Assembly: GCF_014650175.1 (NCBI RefSeq)
Contig: NZ_BMUL01000002.1
Coordinates: forward strand, 67,150 to 131,149
Length of the DNA stretch: 64,000 bases
Source: Streptomyces termitum
GTDB taxonomy: Bacteria > Actinomycetota > Actinomycetes > Streptomycetales > Streptomycetaceae
Direction of reading: 5' to 3'
Within the stretch, counting starts at the first letter, position 1. Every line of letters begins with the position of its first letter. The notes below the pieces were generated by a model, which did not search any database, was not told where the DNA came from, and saw nothing but the letters and a program-made list of their open reading frames with translations. This document shows positions 16,825 to 25,403 of the stretch, piece after piece. The translations under genes were made by a program, and so were the position numbers.

Positions 16825-17556
16825 ATGGCCGGCATGAGGATCGCCGCCGCGCAGTTCGCCCCGGTCGCCGGGGACGTCGAGACCAATGTCCGCACGGTCG
16901 CCGGGCTGGTCCGGGAGGCCGGGGCGGCCGGGGCCCGGGTGGTGGTCTTCGCCGAGCTGTGCCTGACCGGGTACGTGCCGGCCCGGATCGGCCGCGAGCC
17001 GGGGCTGGTGCTCGGTCCGGACGATCCGCGGCTGGCCCCGGTGCGGGCGGCCTGCCGGGAGGCGGGGGCGGCGGCGGTGGTCAACGGGCCGGTGCGGGGC
17101 GGGGGTCCGCGCCCCGGTCTGACGACGCTGGTGATCGGCCCGGACGGCGGGACGGCGGCCCGCTACGACAAGCGGCACCTGTACGGGGTGGAGGCCGAGG
17201 TCTTCGAACCGGGCGCGTCCGACGGGCGGTTCGCGCTGGACGGGGTCCGGTTCGCGCTGGCCACCTGCTACGACAACCGGTTCCCCGAGGTGGCGGAGCG
17301 GGCGGCGGCGGACGGCTGCGCGGTGTACCTGGCGAGTTCGGTGCTGGGCGCGGGGAACGACTCGTTCGAGACGGTGTATCCGGCGCGGGCCCGGGAGTTC
17401 GGGCTGTACGTGGTGCTGGGCAACGCCCTGGGGGCGAACGAGGACGGCACGGCCTGCGGCCGGTCCGGGGCCTGGGGTCCGGACGGGGCGCGGCTCGCCG
17501 ACGCGGGCGGCGAGGGTCCCGGCTTCGTCCTGGTCGAGACCGGCCGGGCGGGCTGA
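16825..17556 (+). CDS. Carbon-nitrogen hydrolase (nitrilase superfamily)
   Basis: A 243-residue amidase-like enzyme of the nitrilase superfamily, which cleaves non-peptide C-N bonds. The Glu-Lys-Cys triad is intact: E44 in FAELCLTGY, K116 in YDKRHLYGVE, and C148 in ATCYDNRFPE. The protein is compact (most members are 260-300 residues) and lacks any extra domain. The ATG at 16825 has GGGGAG eight bases upstream; a second ATG nine bases on is also possible. It follows the SGNH hydrolase by 91 bases on the same strand, with no feature in the gap. Substrate unknown. Confidence 0.9.
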   Translation: MAGMRIAAAQFAPVAGDVETNVRTVAGLVREAGAAGARVVVFAELCLTGYVPARIGREPGLVLGPDDPRLAPVRAACREAGAAAVVNGPVRGGGPRPGLTTLVIGPDGGTAARYDKRHLYGVEAEVFEPGASDGRFALDGVRFALATCYDNRFPEVAERAAADGCAVYLASSVLGAGNDSFETVYPARAREFGLYVVLGNALGANEDGTACGRSGAWGPDGARLADAGGEGPGFVLVETGRAG

Positions 17557-17597
17557 GCGGGCGGGACCGGGGGCGTACCGGCGGGAGAACGGGGAAG

Positions 17598-17694
17598 GGG
17601 CCGGGCCGCCGCGGGACTACGGCGGTCCGGCCCGGGGGCGGTCCGGCGGCGGAACCCCCGGTCCGCCGCTCGGCCGCCCCGCCCCGGGGCGGGG
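17598..17694. terminator. Terminator region between nitrilase and M4 protease genes
   Basis: A 14-bp stem (17598-17611 with 17620-17633, one G-U pair, 8-base loop) is followed by a perfect 18-bp palindrome of C and G at 17677-17694. Both lie in the 173-base gap between convergent genes; the first is the better terminator candidate. Confidence 0.6.
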
Positions 17695-17729
17695 TGTCAG
17701 GTCTCCGCCCCGGGGTGGTCGTCACCCCG

Positions 17730-19922
17730 TCAGGGGGCGCTCAGGCCCAGGGTGTAGGAGCCGGAGCCGCTGTAGGCGTGGACGACGTAGCGGTAGTAGC
17801 CCGCGGTGCCGTAGTAGCTGGTGTTCTCGTCGGCTCCGGCGGTGCCGCCGACGGCCACGTCGGCCCAGCTCGCCCCGTTCCACTTCTGGAGGTAGAGGTC
17901 GAAGTCGGTGCCGGCCGGGCCGCGCAGGCAGCCGGTGTGGGTGCCGGCGGTGGCCGAGTAGTAGTACGAGCCGTCCGGCTGGGCCACGGCCTGCCCGGAG
18001 GTCAGGCTGCCCTGGTAGGTGTACTCGGAGTTGGCGCACCCGGTGGGCGGGGTGCTGGTGCCGACGGCCAGCTGGTAGGTGACCGTGTGGGTGGCGGAGC
18101 CCGTACCGGTGACGGTGATCGGGTAGGTGCCGTTCGGCGTGCCCGCGGCGACCTGGAGGGTCATCGTGGAGCTGTTGCCGGAGGTCACCGAGGAGGGGCT
18201 GAAGGAGACCGTGACGCCGCTGGGGGCGCCGCTCGCGGTGAGCTGGACGGTCTGCGCGCTGCCGCCGGTGGTGCTGGTGGAGACGGTGGAGGTGACCGAG
18301 GCGCCGGCCTGGACCGAGCCCGAGGACGGGTTCAGGGAGAGCGTGAAGTCCGGGGTGGAGGTGCCGCCGCAGTCGGTCTCGCCGGACTGGGCCGGGACGC
18401 CGATCGCGTTCCAGGCCGCCTTCACCGCGTTGCACTCGGTCGCGCCGTAGGTGTTCTTGGCGGAGGTGAGGGTGGCGCGGCGGGCCGCGAGGTGGTTCCA
18501 GGAGGAGGTCTTCATCAGCAGGGCGCCCATGAAGATCTTGCCGGCCTTCTGGATGCCGATGCCGGTGACGGAGGAGGGGCCACCGGAACATATCGGGCTG
18601 CTGGGCTTGCCGCCGCCGGGGTTGGAGCCCTCGGCGAGCAGGTAGAACCAGTGGTTCTGCGGGCCGGCCGCCGCGTGCACCTCGGTGTTGGAGCTCAACT
18701 GGGTGTAGCAGTTGGGGTCGCCGCCGACGAGGGAGGGGTTGTACATGTTCCGGATCGGCTTGCCGTCGCCGAAGAAGTTGACCTTCTCGCCGACGGTGTA
18801 GTCCGGGGTGTCGTTCGGGTTGTTGGCGTAGTGCTCGGTGAGCGCGCCGAAGATGTCGCCGGTCGACTCGTTCATGCCGCCGTTCTCGTTGGACGAGCCG
18901 GCGGAGCCCGGGGTGCGGTCGAAGATCTCGTGGCCGTACTCGTGGGCGACGACGTCGATGCCGGTGAGCTGGTTCGAGCCGGTCTGGGCCCGCCCGTAGG
19001 TCGTCTTCGTGCCGTCGTAGTAGGCGTTGACCTCGGAGAGTCCGGCGCGGGCCGGGACCATGCCGCCCTGGCCGTTCTGGCCGTTGTAGCCGAACCACTC
19101 CTTGAGCATGGAGTGTTCCTTCTGCGCCGCGTACATGATGTCGACGCAGGCGGTCACGAGGTCGTTGGCGCCGCCGCTGCCCCACGGGGAGGAGCCGGTG
19201 TAGGCGCTGCCGTTCTGGCCGCCGCACTTGAAGGAGCCGCGGCTGGTGTCGGTCATCGAGGAGGCGGCGGTGTCGATGGTGACGTTGCCGTTGTGGTAGC
19301 CGCGGCCCTCGGCGTGCATGACCTTGTCGACGGCCTGGGCGACCTTGCCGGTGCGGGCGTCGACGTAGGTGTCGAGCGAGCTGGGGAGGTTCTTCGCGGT
19401 GCGGCCGACGACCAGGGTGTGCCAGGCGAGGACGGGCTTGCCGCCCTTGAGGAGCACGGTCAGTTCGGGGGTGCTCGCGCTCTCCACGGCGGCGAGCTGG
19501 CCGCGCGCGGTGGCGAGGGCCTTCGCCGAGGTGACCTTGGCGCTCGTCGAGAGCTTCAGCGCCGGGGCGGCGGAGCCGGTGACGTCGCGGACCTTGCCGC
19601 CGGAGTCGGAGAGGACGACGGCGTCGCCGCCGCCGTGGACCGGGAGGCCCTTGTACGTGCGCTGGTAGGCGGCGTAGTAGAGGCCGTTGGACCAGGGGGT
19701 GACGGAGGTCCGGACGAGGTCCTCGTCGGGACCGTGCCGCAGCTCGTCGAGGCCGCTGGCGGCGGCGGTGTCCGCGGCGGCGAGCGCGAGGGACTTGCCC
19801 TGGCCCGGGGGAATCGGCTGCGCCTGGGGTGCGGCGGCGGTGGCGGTGCCGGCGAGGGCGGTGGCCAGGCTCGCCGAGAGGGCCAGGGCGGCCACGGCCG
19901 CCGTGAGTCTGTTCGGGTGCAA
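17730..19922 (-). CDS. Secreted M4 (thermolysin-like) metalloprotease with PPC domain
   Basis: A 730-residue extracellular zinc protease. A signal peptide (to about residue 31) is followed by an FTP/PepSY-type propeptide to about 200. The M4 catalytic domain at about 210-520 has HEYGH (H327, E328, H331), the third zinc ligand E352 in GGMNESTGD, and a late HAAAGPQNHWFYLL block. An Ig-like module (about 530-620) and a C-terminal pre-peptidase C-terminal (PPC) domain ending in GSYTLGLSAP follow. The TTG at 19922 has GGAG seven bases upstream and gives a normal signal peptide; an ATG at 19982 would add 20 residues before it. It is divergent from a LysR regulator across a palindrome-rich gap, like other Streptomyces protease/regulator pairs. 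Confidence 0.92.
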   Translation of the reverse strand: MHPNRLTAAVAALALSASLATALAGTATAAAPQAQPIPPGQGKSLALAAADTAAASGLDELRHGPDEDLVRTSVTPWSNGLYYAAYQRTYKGLPVHGGGDAVVLSDSGGKVRDVTGSAAPALKLSTSAKVTSAKALATARGQLAAVESASTPELTVLLKGGKPVLAWHTLVVGRTAKNLPSSLDTYVDARTGKVAQAVDKVMHAEGRGYHNGNVTIDTAASSMTDTSRGSFKCGGQNGSAYTGSSPWGSGGANDLVTACVDIMYAAQKEHSMLKEWFGYNGQNGQGGMVPARAGLSEVNAYYDGTKTTYGRAQTGSNQLTGIDVVAHEYGHEIFDRTPGSAGSSNENGGMNESTGDIFGALTEHYANNPNDTPDYTVGEKVNFFGDGKPIRNMYNPSLVGGDPNCYTQLSSNTEVHAAAGPQNHWFYLLAEGSNPGGGKPSSPICSGGPSSVTGIGIQKAGKIFMGALLMKTSSWNHLAARRATLTSAKNTYGATECNAVKAAWNAIGVPAQSGETDCGGTSTPDFTLSLNPSSGSVQAGASVTSTVSTSTTGGSAQTVQLTASGAPSGVTVSFSPSSVTSGNSSTMTLQVAAGTPNGTYPITVTGTGSATHTVTYQLAVGTSTPPTGCANSEYTYQGSLTSGQAVAQPDGSYYYSATAGTHTGCLRGPAGTDFDLYLQKWNGASWADVAVGGTAGADENTSYYGTAGYYRYVVHAYSGSGSYTLGLSAP

Positions 19923-19979
19923 CGGCGTGCTCCGTTCAGGGTGGGGGAGACGGATCGTCGCGCCGAGTATGGGCGTGGA

Positions 19980-20025
19980 CATGTCCGGTCGGGGACATCT
20001 CACCGTGCATAAGACACGAGTTATG
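19980..20025. promoter_or_regulatory. Probable LysR operators between protease and regulator
   Basis: Two inverted repeats occur in the 136-base divergent gap: ATGTCC-N6-GGACAT at 19981-19998 and CATAA-N8-TTATG at 20008-20025. The second has the T-N11-A form of LysR boxes. The gap is visibly more AT-rich here than its surroundings. Confidence 0.6.
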
Positions 20026-20058
20026 GTGCGGCCGTCCGGTGCTGCGTACGCTGCTGAA

Positions 20059-21021
20059 ATGCAGCTGGAGTTGAGGCATCTGGAAGCCGTCTGCAGGATT
20101 GCGGAGGCGGGCAGTCTGGGCAGGGCGGCAGGGCTGCTCGGCGTCTCCCAGCCCGCGCTCTCGGCCCAGTTGCGGAGGATCGAGAAGGTCGCGGGCGGGG
20201 AGCTGTTCCTCCGGGGGCGGCATGGTGTGGAACCCACTCCGCTGGGCGAGTTCGTGCTCTCCAAGGCGCGTCTCGTGCTGGGCGAGATGGACGCGCTCAC
20301 CGCCGGGGCGCGGGCCGCGGCCCCGGACACGCCGCTGCGGCTCGGCTGCATCCTGCTGGTCCTCGTGGACACCCTGCTGAACCGGCTCGACCAGGTCGTG
20401 GCGGGCCGGGAGATCTCCGTGACGGTGGAGCAGTCGGCGACCACGCTGACCCGGCAGCTGGGCGCGGGCCGGTACGACGCGGTGCTGTACGGGGAGGTCA
20501 ACGACCACGAGGTGCCGCTGCCGCAGGGGACGACGGCCCGGACGCTGGTCCCCCGGGAGCCGTTCTGCGTGCGGCTCTCGGCCGGTCACCGGCTCGCCGG
20601 GAAGGAGCGGATCGCGCTGGCGGAGCTGGCGGACGAGTCGTGGATGACGCTGGTGGAGGACGATGACGGCGGCCCCGAGGCGCTGGTCGCGGCCTGCGAG
20701 CGGGCGGGTTTCGCGCCGTCCCTGCGGCACCGGGTCGCCGACCGGAAGATCCACTACGACCTGATCGCCTCGGGCCGGGCGATCTCGCTGAGCCAGCCGA
20801 CCGCCCCGGCCACCGAGGGGACGGTGCTGCGGCCGCTGGAGGGCGATCCGGTGACCGGCCGGATCCGGATCGCCTGGAACCGCGCGGCCGTCTCGGCCCG
20901 GCACGCGGAGCTGCTGTACCGGGCGGCGGCGGAGGCGTACCTCGCGAACGTCGGCAACAACGCCTTCCACCGGGAGTGGTGGGAGGCCCGCCCGGAACTC
21001 CACCCGGTCCTGGACGACTAG
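20059..21021 (+). CDS. LysR family regulator of the divergent protease
   Basis: A 320-residue LysR-type regulator. The N-terminal winged helix (residues 1-60) includes HLEAVCRIAEAGSLGRAAGLLGVSQPALSAQLRRIE, and a substrate-binding-like effector domain follows from about residue 90. The ATG at 20059 is the family start (MQLELRHLEAV). The gene is divergent from the secreted M4 protease, the same arrangement as the known Streptomyces protease activators next to their target genes, so it probably activates that protease. The C-terminus runs to the edge of a 7-bp tandem repeat. The ligand is unknown. Confidence 0.92.
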   Translation: MQLELRHLEAVCRIAEAGSLGRAAGLLGVSQPALSAQLRRIEKVAGGELFLRGRHGVEPTPLGEFVLSKARLVLGEMDALTAGARAAAPDTPLRLGCILLVLVDTLLNRLDQVVAGREISVTVEQSATTLTRQLGAGRYDAVLYGEVNDHEVPLPQGTTARTLVPREPFCVRLSAGHRLAGKERIALAELADESWMTLVEDDDGGPEALVAACERAGFAPSLRHRVADRKIHYDLIASGRAISLSQPTAPATEGTVLRPLEGDPVTGRIRIAWNRAAVSARHAELLYRAAAEAYLANVGNNAFHREWWEARPELHPVLDD

Positions 21022-21069
21022 TGGCCGGTGGCCGGTGGCCGGTGGCCGGTGGCCGGTGGCCGGTGGCCG
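21021..21069. repeat. Seven tandem copies of a 7-bp unit
   Basis: GTGGCCG is repeated seven times without error from the last base of the lysR stop codon, followed by a partial GTG. It fills nearly all of the 59 bases between two convergent genes, so copy number changes would affect neither protein. Confidence 0.95.
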
Positions 21070-21080
21070 GTGACGAACGG

Positions 21081-21932
21081 TCAGGACAGGTGGTCGGTGG
21101 CCTCGCGCGCGGCGGCGTTCCCGGTCGCCCCGGCGCCCCCGGCGGTCTCGTCGGACTCGTCGGACTCGTCGGCCTCGCCGTCGGACGGGCCGTCGGGCTC
21201 GCCGCGCAGGTCGCGGGCCATCAGGGTGGCGCCGGCGACGGCTCCGGGCATCAGGAAGACCGCGACGAAGGGGACGAGGAAGGCGAGGGTGAGGGGGACG
21301 CCGAAGCCGAGCGCGGCCCCGCGCCGGCCGCGCAGCAGCGCGAGGCGCTCCTTGAACTCCACGCCCCGGCGCTGGAGGGCGACGGCGGTCAGCTCCTCGG
21401 CGAGGAAGAAGCCGGAGACGCAGAAGCCGAGGACGGGGACGACCGTCTGGCCGACGACCGGGATGAAACCGGCGGCGAAGAGGAGCACGCCGTAGAGGAG
21501 GACCCGGAGCAGGACCCGGACGCTGTCGCGGGCCGAGATCCACAGGTCGCGCCAGAGCGGCAGCCCGGACTCGGGCACCTCGCCGCCCCGGTCCCGGTCG
21601 ACGTCCTCGGAGAGGGACTCGTAGAAGGGCTGGCCGACGAGGAGGGTGACGGCGGTGAAGGTGATGACGGCGAGGAAGAGCCCGAGGACGAAGACGAGGG
21701 CGGTCAGGCCGGTGCGGAGGAGGCCCTGCCACGGCGAGGACCAGTCGTCGGCGAAGGGGGTCGCCCAGGCCACCAGGTCGTCCGCCCCGAAGCCGAGGCC
21801 GGTGAGGGCCCCGAGGTAGAGGACGAAGGTCAGCAGGCCGGGCAGCAGCCCGAATCCGAACCGCCGGCCGTGCCGGGCCACCCACTTCTGGCCCTGGATC
21901 AGATGACCGAAACCCACCCCGAAATCGCGCAT
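21081..21932 (-). CDS. EI24-domain (CysZ-like) membrane protein
   Basis: A 283-residue inner-membrane protein of the EI24/CysZ family; CysZ proteins are sulfate permeases, but most actinobacterial members are uncharacterised. There are about five hydrophobic segments, including LLPGLLTFVLYLGALTGLGF, LVFVLGLFLAVITFTAVTLLV and GAALGFGVPLTLAFLVPFVAVFLM, plus the family segment GQPFYESLSEDV. A short acidic, repetitive tail (ADESDESDE, residues 256-264) follows. It has its own promoter region downstream of the ohr terminator. A transport role is not established. Confidence 0.82.
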   Translation of the reverse strand: MRDFGVGFGHLIQGQKWVARHGRRFGFGLLPGLLTFVLYLGALTGLGFGADDLVAWATPFADDWSSPWQGLLRTGLTALVFVLGLFLAVITFTAVTLLVGQPFYESLSEDVDRDRGGEVPESGLPLWRDLWISARDSVRVLLRVLLYGVLLFAAGFIPVVGQTVVPVLGFCVSGFFLAEELTAVALQRRGVEFKERLALLRGRRGAALGFGVPLTLAFLVPFVAVFLMPGAVAGATLMARDLRGEPDGPSDGEADESDESDETAGGAGATGNAAAREATDHLS

Positions 21933-21977
21933 GGGGGCAGCCTAGCGGGGCTGGTCACCGGTCTCGTACGCATGTGC

Positions 21978-22017
21978 GTGCGGGCCGCACCCCGGTCGGT
22001 CGGGGTGCGGCCCGCAC
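21978..22017 (-). terminator. Terminator downstream of ohr
   Basis: A perfect 16-bp stem (21978-21993 with 22002-22017) with an 8-base loop, 20 bases past the ohr stop codon on the minus strand. No U tract. Confidence 0.85.
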
Positions 22018-22037
22018 TCAGTGTGCGCCGGTCCGGC

Positions 22038-22460
22038 TCAGACCGCGAGCTCGACCGTGATGTTGCCGCGGGTCGCCTTGGAGTACGGGCAGACCTGGTG
22101 GGCCTTCTCGATGAGGCTCTTGGCGGTCTCGGCGTCCACGTTCGGGATGGAGGCCGAGATCTTGACGATGATGCCGAAGCCGTCGTCGTTCTTGCCGATG
22201 CCGACCTCGGCGGTGACCGTCGAGCCGGAGATGTCGGCGTTCTCGTTCCGCGCGACGACGCCCAGGGCGCCCTGGAAGCAGGCGCTGTAGCCGGCCGCGA
22301 AGAGCTGCTCGGGGTTGGTGCCCTCGCCGGAGCCGCCCATGGCCTTCGGCGGGTTGACGACGACGTCGAGCTTGCCGTCGTCGGTGGCGACGCGGCCGTC
22401 CCGGCCGTTCTCCGCGGTGGCGACGGCGGTGTAGAGGACGTCGGAGTGCTGGATGGACAT
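22038..22460 (-). CDS. ohr: Organic hydroperoxide reductase Ohr (first copy)
   Basis: A 140-residue Ohr/OsmC-family thiol peroxidase that reduces organic hydroperoxides in the cytoplasm. The two redox cysteines are C61 in YSACFQGAL and C124 in HQVCPYSKATRGN, and the conserved NPEQLFAAGYSACF block is intact. It lies 65 bases downstream of the NADP-dependent oxidoreductase gene on the same strand and ends in a strong terminator. No OhrR-type palindrome was found upstream, unlike the second copy at 36403, so the two copies may be regulated differently. Confidence 0.95.
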   Translation of the reverse strand: MSIQHSDVLYTAVATAENGRDGRVATDDGKLDVVVNPPKAMGGSGEGTNPEQLFAAGYSACFQGALGVVARNENADISGSTVTAEVGIGKNDDGFGIIVKISASIPNVDAETAKSLIEKAHQVCPYSKATRGNITVELAV

Positions 22461-22525
22461 GCGGGTTCCTGCCTTCTTCTTCCCCGTCTCGACTCGCGCC
22501 CACGATCGCGACGGCTGGGGGCAGC

Positions 22526-23545
22526 CTAACGGGTCAGCGAGACGATCATCTTTCCGGTGTTGTCACCGCGGAGCAGACCGAGGAAGGCGTCCACCCCGCT
22601 CTCGATGCCCTCGACGGAGGTCTCGCGGTACTTCAGCTCGCCGGAGCGCAGCCAGCCGCCGACCTCCTCGACGAAGCGGGGCTGGAGGCCGTAGTGGTCG
22701 CCGACGAGGACGCCCTGGAGGCGGAGCCGCTTGCCGATGATCAGCGCCATGTTGCGCGGGCCGGGGACCGGCTCCGTGTCGTTGTACTGCGCGATCATGC
22801 CGCAGATGGTGGCGCGGCCGTGCACGTTGAGCGAGGAGATCGCGGCTTCCAGGTGCTCGCCGCCCACGTTGTCGAAGTAGACGTCGATGCCGTCCGGGGC
22901 GGCCTCGCGGAGCTGGTCCTTCACCGGGCCGTTGCGGTAGTTGAAGGCGGCGTCGAAGCCGAGCTCCTCGACGAGCCACTTCACCTTCTCGTCGGAGCCG
23001 GCCGAGCCGATGACCCGGGAGGCGCCCTTGAGCTTCGCGAGCTGGCCGACCTGGCTGCCGACCGCGCCGGCCGCGCCGGAGACGAAGACGGCGTCGCCCT
23101 CCTTGAAGGAGGCGGTCTCGAAGAGGCCCGCGTAGGCGGTGAGGCCGGGCATGCCGAGGACGCCCAGGTAGGTGGAGAGCGGGGCGACCTCCGGGTCGAC
23201 CTTGGTGGCGTGCCGGGCCGGGACGTCGGCGTACTCGCGCCAGCCGAGGCCGTGCAGGACGTGGTCGCCCTCGGCGAAGCCCTCCGCGCTCGACGCGACG
23301 ACCACGCCGACGGCGCCGCCGTCCATCGGGCGGTCCAGCTCGAACGGCGGGACGTACGACTTCACGTCGTTCATCCGGCCGCGCATGTAGGGGTCCACCG
23401 AGAAGTGCAGGTTCCGCACCAGGATCCGGCCTTCGGCGGGGGCCTCGACGGGGCTCTCGCGCAGGGCGAAGTCGGTCGGGGCGGGCCAGCCGTGCGGGCG
23501 GGCGACGAGGTGCCAGGCGCGGCTGGTGGCGGGCAGAGCGGTCAT
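22526..23545 (-). CDS. NADP-dependent oxidoreductase, MDR family
   Basis: A 339-residue zinc-independent medium-chain dehydrogenase/reductase of the leukotriene B4 dehydrogenase/alkenal reductase group (CurA/YncB-like), reducing alpha,beta-unsaturated carbonyls. The VDPYMRGRMND block near residue 50 is diagnostic, the dinucleotide motif is VSGAAGAVGSQVGQLAK, and YFDNVGGEHLEAAI follows. The ATG at 23545 has GGAGG nine bases upstream; an earlier in-frame ATG at 23599 lies inside the promoter region. It is divergent from a MarR regulator over an AT-rich gap and likely repressed by it, consistent with detoxification of reactive carbonyls or quinones. Confidence 0.92.
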   Translation of the reverse strand: MTALPATSRAWHLVARPHGWPAPTDFALRESPVEAPAEGRILVRNLHFSVDPYMRGRMNDVKSYVPPFELDRPMDGGAVGVVVASSAEGFAEGDHVLHGLGWREYADVPARHATKVDPEVAPLSTYLGVLGMPGLTAYAGLFETASFKEGDAVFVSGAAGAVGSQVGQLAKLKGASRVIGSAGSDEKVKWLVEELGFDAAFNYRNGPVKDQLREAAPDGIDVYFDNVGGEHLEAAISSLNVHGRATICGMIAQYNDTEPVPGPRNMALIIGKRLRLQGVLVGDHYGLQPRFVEEVGGWLRSGELKYRETSVEGIESGVDAFLGLLRGDNTGKMIVSLTR

Positions 23546-23573
23546 CTCGGGGGACCTCCGGGAAAAAGCTTCA

Positions 23574-23616
23574 CTTGATGAAACAACCATGCGCCTCAAT
23601 ATTTCATGTTGTCAAG
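23574..23616. promoter_or_regulatory. Divergent promoter and operator, oxidoreductase / marR
   Basis: For the plus strand, TTGATG (23575-23580) and AATATT (23598-23603) are 17 bases apart. On the minus strand a consensus TTGACA -35 element lies at 23615-23610. CTTGA (23574-23578) and TCAAG (23612-23616), plus GAAA and TTTC inside them, form an interrupted palindrome spanning both. The segment is far more AT-rich than its surroundings and is the likely MarR binding region. Confidence 0.5.
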
Positions 23617-23637
23617 CATCCGGGTACGATGGTCCCC

Positions 23638-24072
23638 ATGTCCACCTCACACACGGACCCCGTGACCCTCGAAGTCGTCGAGCTGATCGGCACGGTCGTG
23701 GCGCGGTACCACCAGGAGTACGAGGAGGCCGCCGCCTCCCACTCCCTCACCGGCGCCCAGGCCCGGGTCCTCGGGCTGCTCACCCTGGAGCCCACGCCGA
23801 TGCGGAAGATCGCCGAGAAGCTCAAGTGCGAGCCGTCGAACGTCACGGGGATCATCGACCGCCTGGAGTCCCGGGGCCTGGTCGAGCGGCGCCCCGACCC
23901 GGCGGACCGGCGGGTCAAGCTGGCCGCCCCCACCGACGAGGGCCGCGACACCGCCCGCCGGCTGCGCGAGTCGCTGCGCTTCGCCCGCGAGCCCCTGGGC
24001 GGGCTGACCGACCTGGAGCGCACCCTCCTGCGAGACCTGCTGCTGCGCATGCTCGGCGAGGAGACCGCCTGA
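23638..24072 (+). CDS. MarR family transcriptional regulator
   Basis: A 144-residue winged-helix repressor. The DNA-binding core is MRKIAEKLKCEPSNVTGIIDRLESRGLVERRPDPADRRVKLAAPTDEGR, here described by its recognition helix (SNVTGIIDRLESRG) and wing (PADRRVKL). Helices at both ends form the dimer interface. The ATG at 23638 was preferred to one nine bases earlier. It is divergent from the MDR oxidoreductase and probably represses it and itself. It has no OhrR-type sensing Cys at its N-terminus; a single Cys lies in the DNA-binding region (KLKCEPS). The 180 bases after it hold no gene. Confidence 0.92.
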   Translation: MSTSHTDPVTLEVVELIGTVVARYHQEYEEAAASHSLTGAQARVLGLLTLEPTPMRKIAEKLKCEPSNVTGIIDRLESRGLVERRPDPADRRVKLAAPTDEGRDTARRLRESLRFAREPLGGLTDLERTLLRDLLLRMLGEETA

Positions 24073-24252
24073 CGGGGCCGGTACGGGGCCGGGGACGGGA
24101 CCCGGGAGGCGCGGGGCGCGGACGAGCCGGGGGCCGGGCCCCGGGCGGCTCAGCCCAGCGCGCGCGGCGGGCCGGGTGGTCGCACCATGCGAAGCAGGAA
24201 CCCGAACCGCGACACCTCGCCCGTGTCAGCACCGCACCCCGGAGGATCCGCC

Positions 24253-25365
24253 GTGACCGTCAGCCTGGAACAGCTGCGCCGTTGCCATGTCGCCGTCGAC
24301 CTGGGTGCCGCCCGCACCCGGGTCTTCGTCAAGGGGGCCGGACTCGTCGTCGACGAGCCGAGCGTCGCCGCCGTCAACACCCGCACCGGCGCGCTGATCG
24401 CGGTCGGCGCGCTCGCCGAGAAGATGACCGGCCGCACCCCGGACTACATCCGGGTGGTGCGCCCCGTCTCCGGCGGCACCGTGGTGGACATCGAGATGGC
24501 CCAGCGGATGCTCCGCCACCTGCTCGGCGAGAAGCTGCGCCGCCAGCTGCGCCGCAAGCCCCGTCTGCGGGCCGCCGCCTGCACCCCGCACGACAGCGAC
24601 CCGCTCGCCCAGCGCGCCGCCGTGGAGACCCTGGTGGGGCTCGGGGCGCGCCGGGTCGAGCTGGTCGACACCCTGATCGCCGCGGCCGTCGGCTGCGGGC
24701 TGCCGGTGGAGCAGCCGACCGCCACCATGATCATGGTGTGCGGGGCGGCGACCACCCAGGTCGCGGTGCTCTCGCTGGGCGCGATCGTGACGGCCGAGCG
24801 GATGCCGGTCGGCGGGGACGCCATCGACCACGCGATCATCCAGCACCTGCGCCACCACCACGAGCTGATGCTGCCGAGCCAGTCGGTGCGCCCGCTCCAG
24901 CTCGCGCTGAGCGGCAACGGCCTCACCCCGTCCGGCCCGGTCTCGACCGAGATCCACGGCCGGGACGTCGCCACCGGCCTGGCCCGCTCGGTCATCGTGG
25001 ACACCGCCGCCGTCCGGGAGGCCATCCACACCCCGCTGACGGCCGTCCTCGACGGGATCGGGAAGGTGCTGCGGGACTGCCCGCCGGACCTGGTGGCCGA
25101 CCTCGCCGACCGCGGGATCATGATGGTCGGCGGCAGCGCGCTCCTGCCGGGCCTGGACCAGATGCTGCGGGAGGCCACCGGCATGCCGGTGCACATCGCC
25201 GAACGGCCCGACGTCTGCGCCGTGCTGGGCCTCGGCGCGATGCTGGAGGGCAAGGTGCAGCCGATGGTCCTGGACCCGCTGGGCGGCCACCGGGGCCTCG
25301 ACGACGACCCGTTCACCGGCCGCGACCGCGACGACCGCGACTACGCGGACGGAACGGCGGGCTGA
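24253..25365 (+). CDS. mbl: MreB-like actin homologue Mbl
   Basis: A 370-residue actin-fold ATPase of the MreB/Mbl family, cytoskeletal proteins that in Streptomyces act mainly in aerial hyphae and spore wall formation. Phosphate-1 loop HVAVDLGAARTRVFVK, the CTPHDSDPLAQRAA segment, phosphate-2 ATTQVAVLSLG and the adenosine motif MMVGGSALLPGLDQML are visible. The phosphate-1 loop differs from the usual DLGTANT of MreB. GTG at 24253 has GGAGG at 24241-24245. A polar C-terminal tail (DDDPFTGRDRDDRD) is unusual. It is followed after 38 bases by the GAF-domain gene, probably co-transcribed. Confidence 0.88.
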   Translation: MTVSLEQLRRCHVAVDLGAARTRVFVKGAGLVVDEPSVAAVNTRTGALIAVGALAEKMTGRTPDYIRVVRPVSGGTVVDIEMAQRMLRHLLGEKLRRQLRRKPRLRAAACTPHDSDPLAQRAAVETLVGLGARRVELVDTLIAAAVGCGLPVEQPTATMIMVCGAATTQVAVLSLGAIVTAERMPVGGDAIDHAIIQHLRHHHELMLPSQSVRPLQLALSGNGLTPSGPVSTEIHGRDVATGLARSVIVDTAAVREAIHTPLTAVLDGIGKVLRDCPPDLVADLADRGIMMVGGSALLPGLDQMLREATGMPVHIAERPDVCAVLGLGAMLEGKVQPMVLDPLGGHRGLDDDPFTGRDRDDRDYADGTAG

Positions 25366-25403
25366 CCGGGCGCGCCGGACCGCCCCCGGAAACCGGACGG
25401 ACC

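Noticed and set aside
21021..21075. Tandem repeat as a CRISPR array
   Set aside because: Unit is 7 bp without spacers and no cas genes are present.
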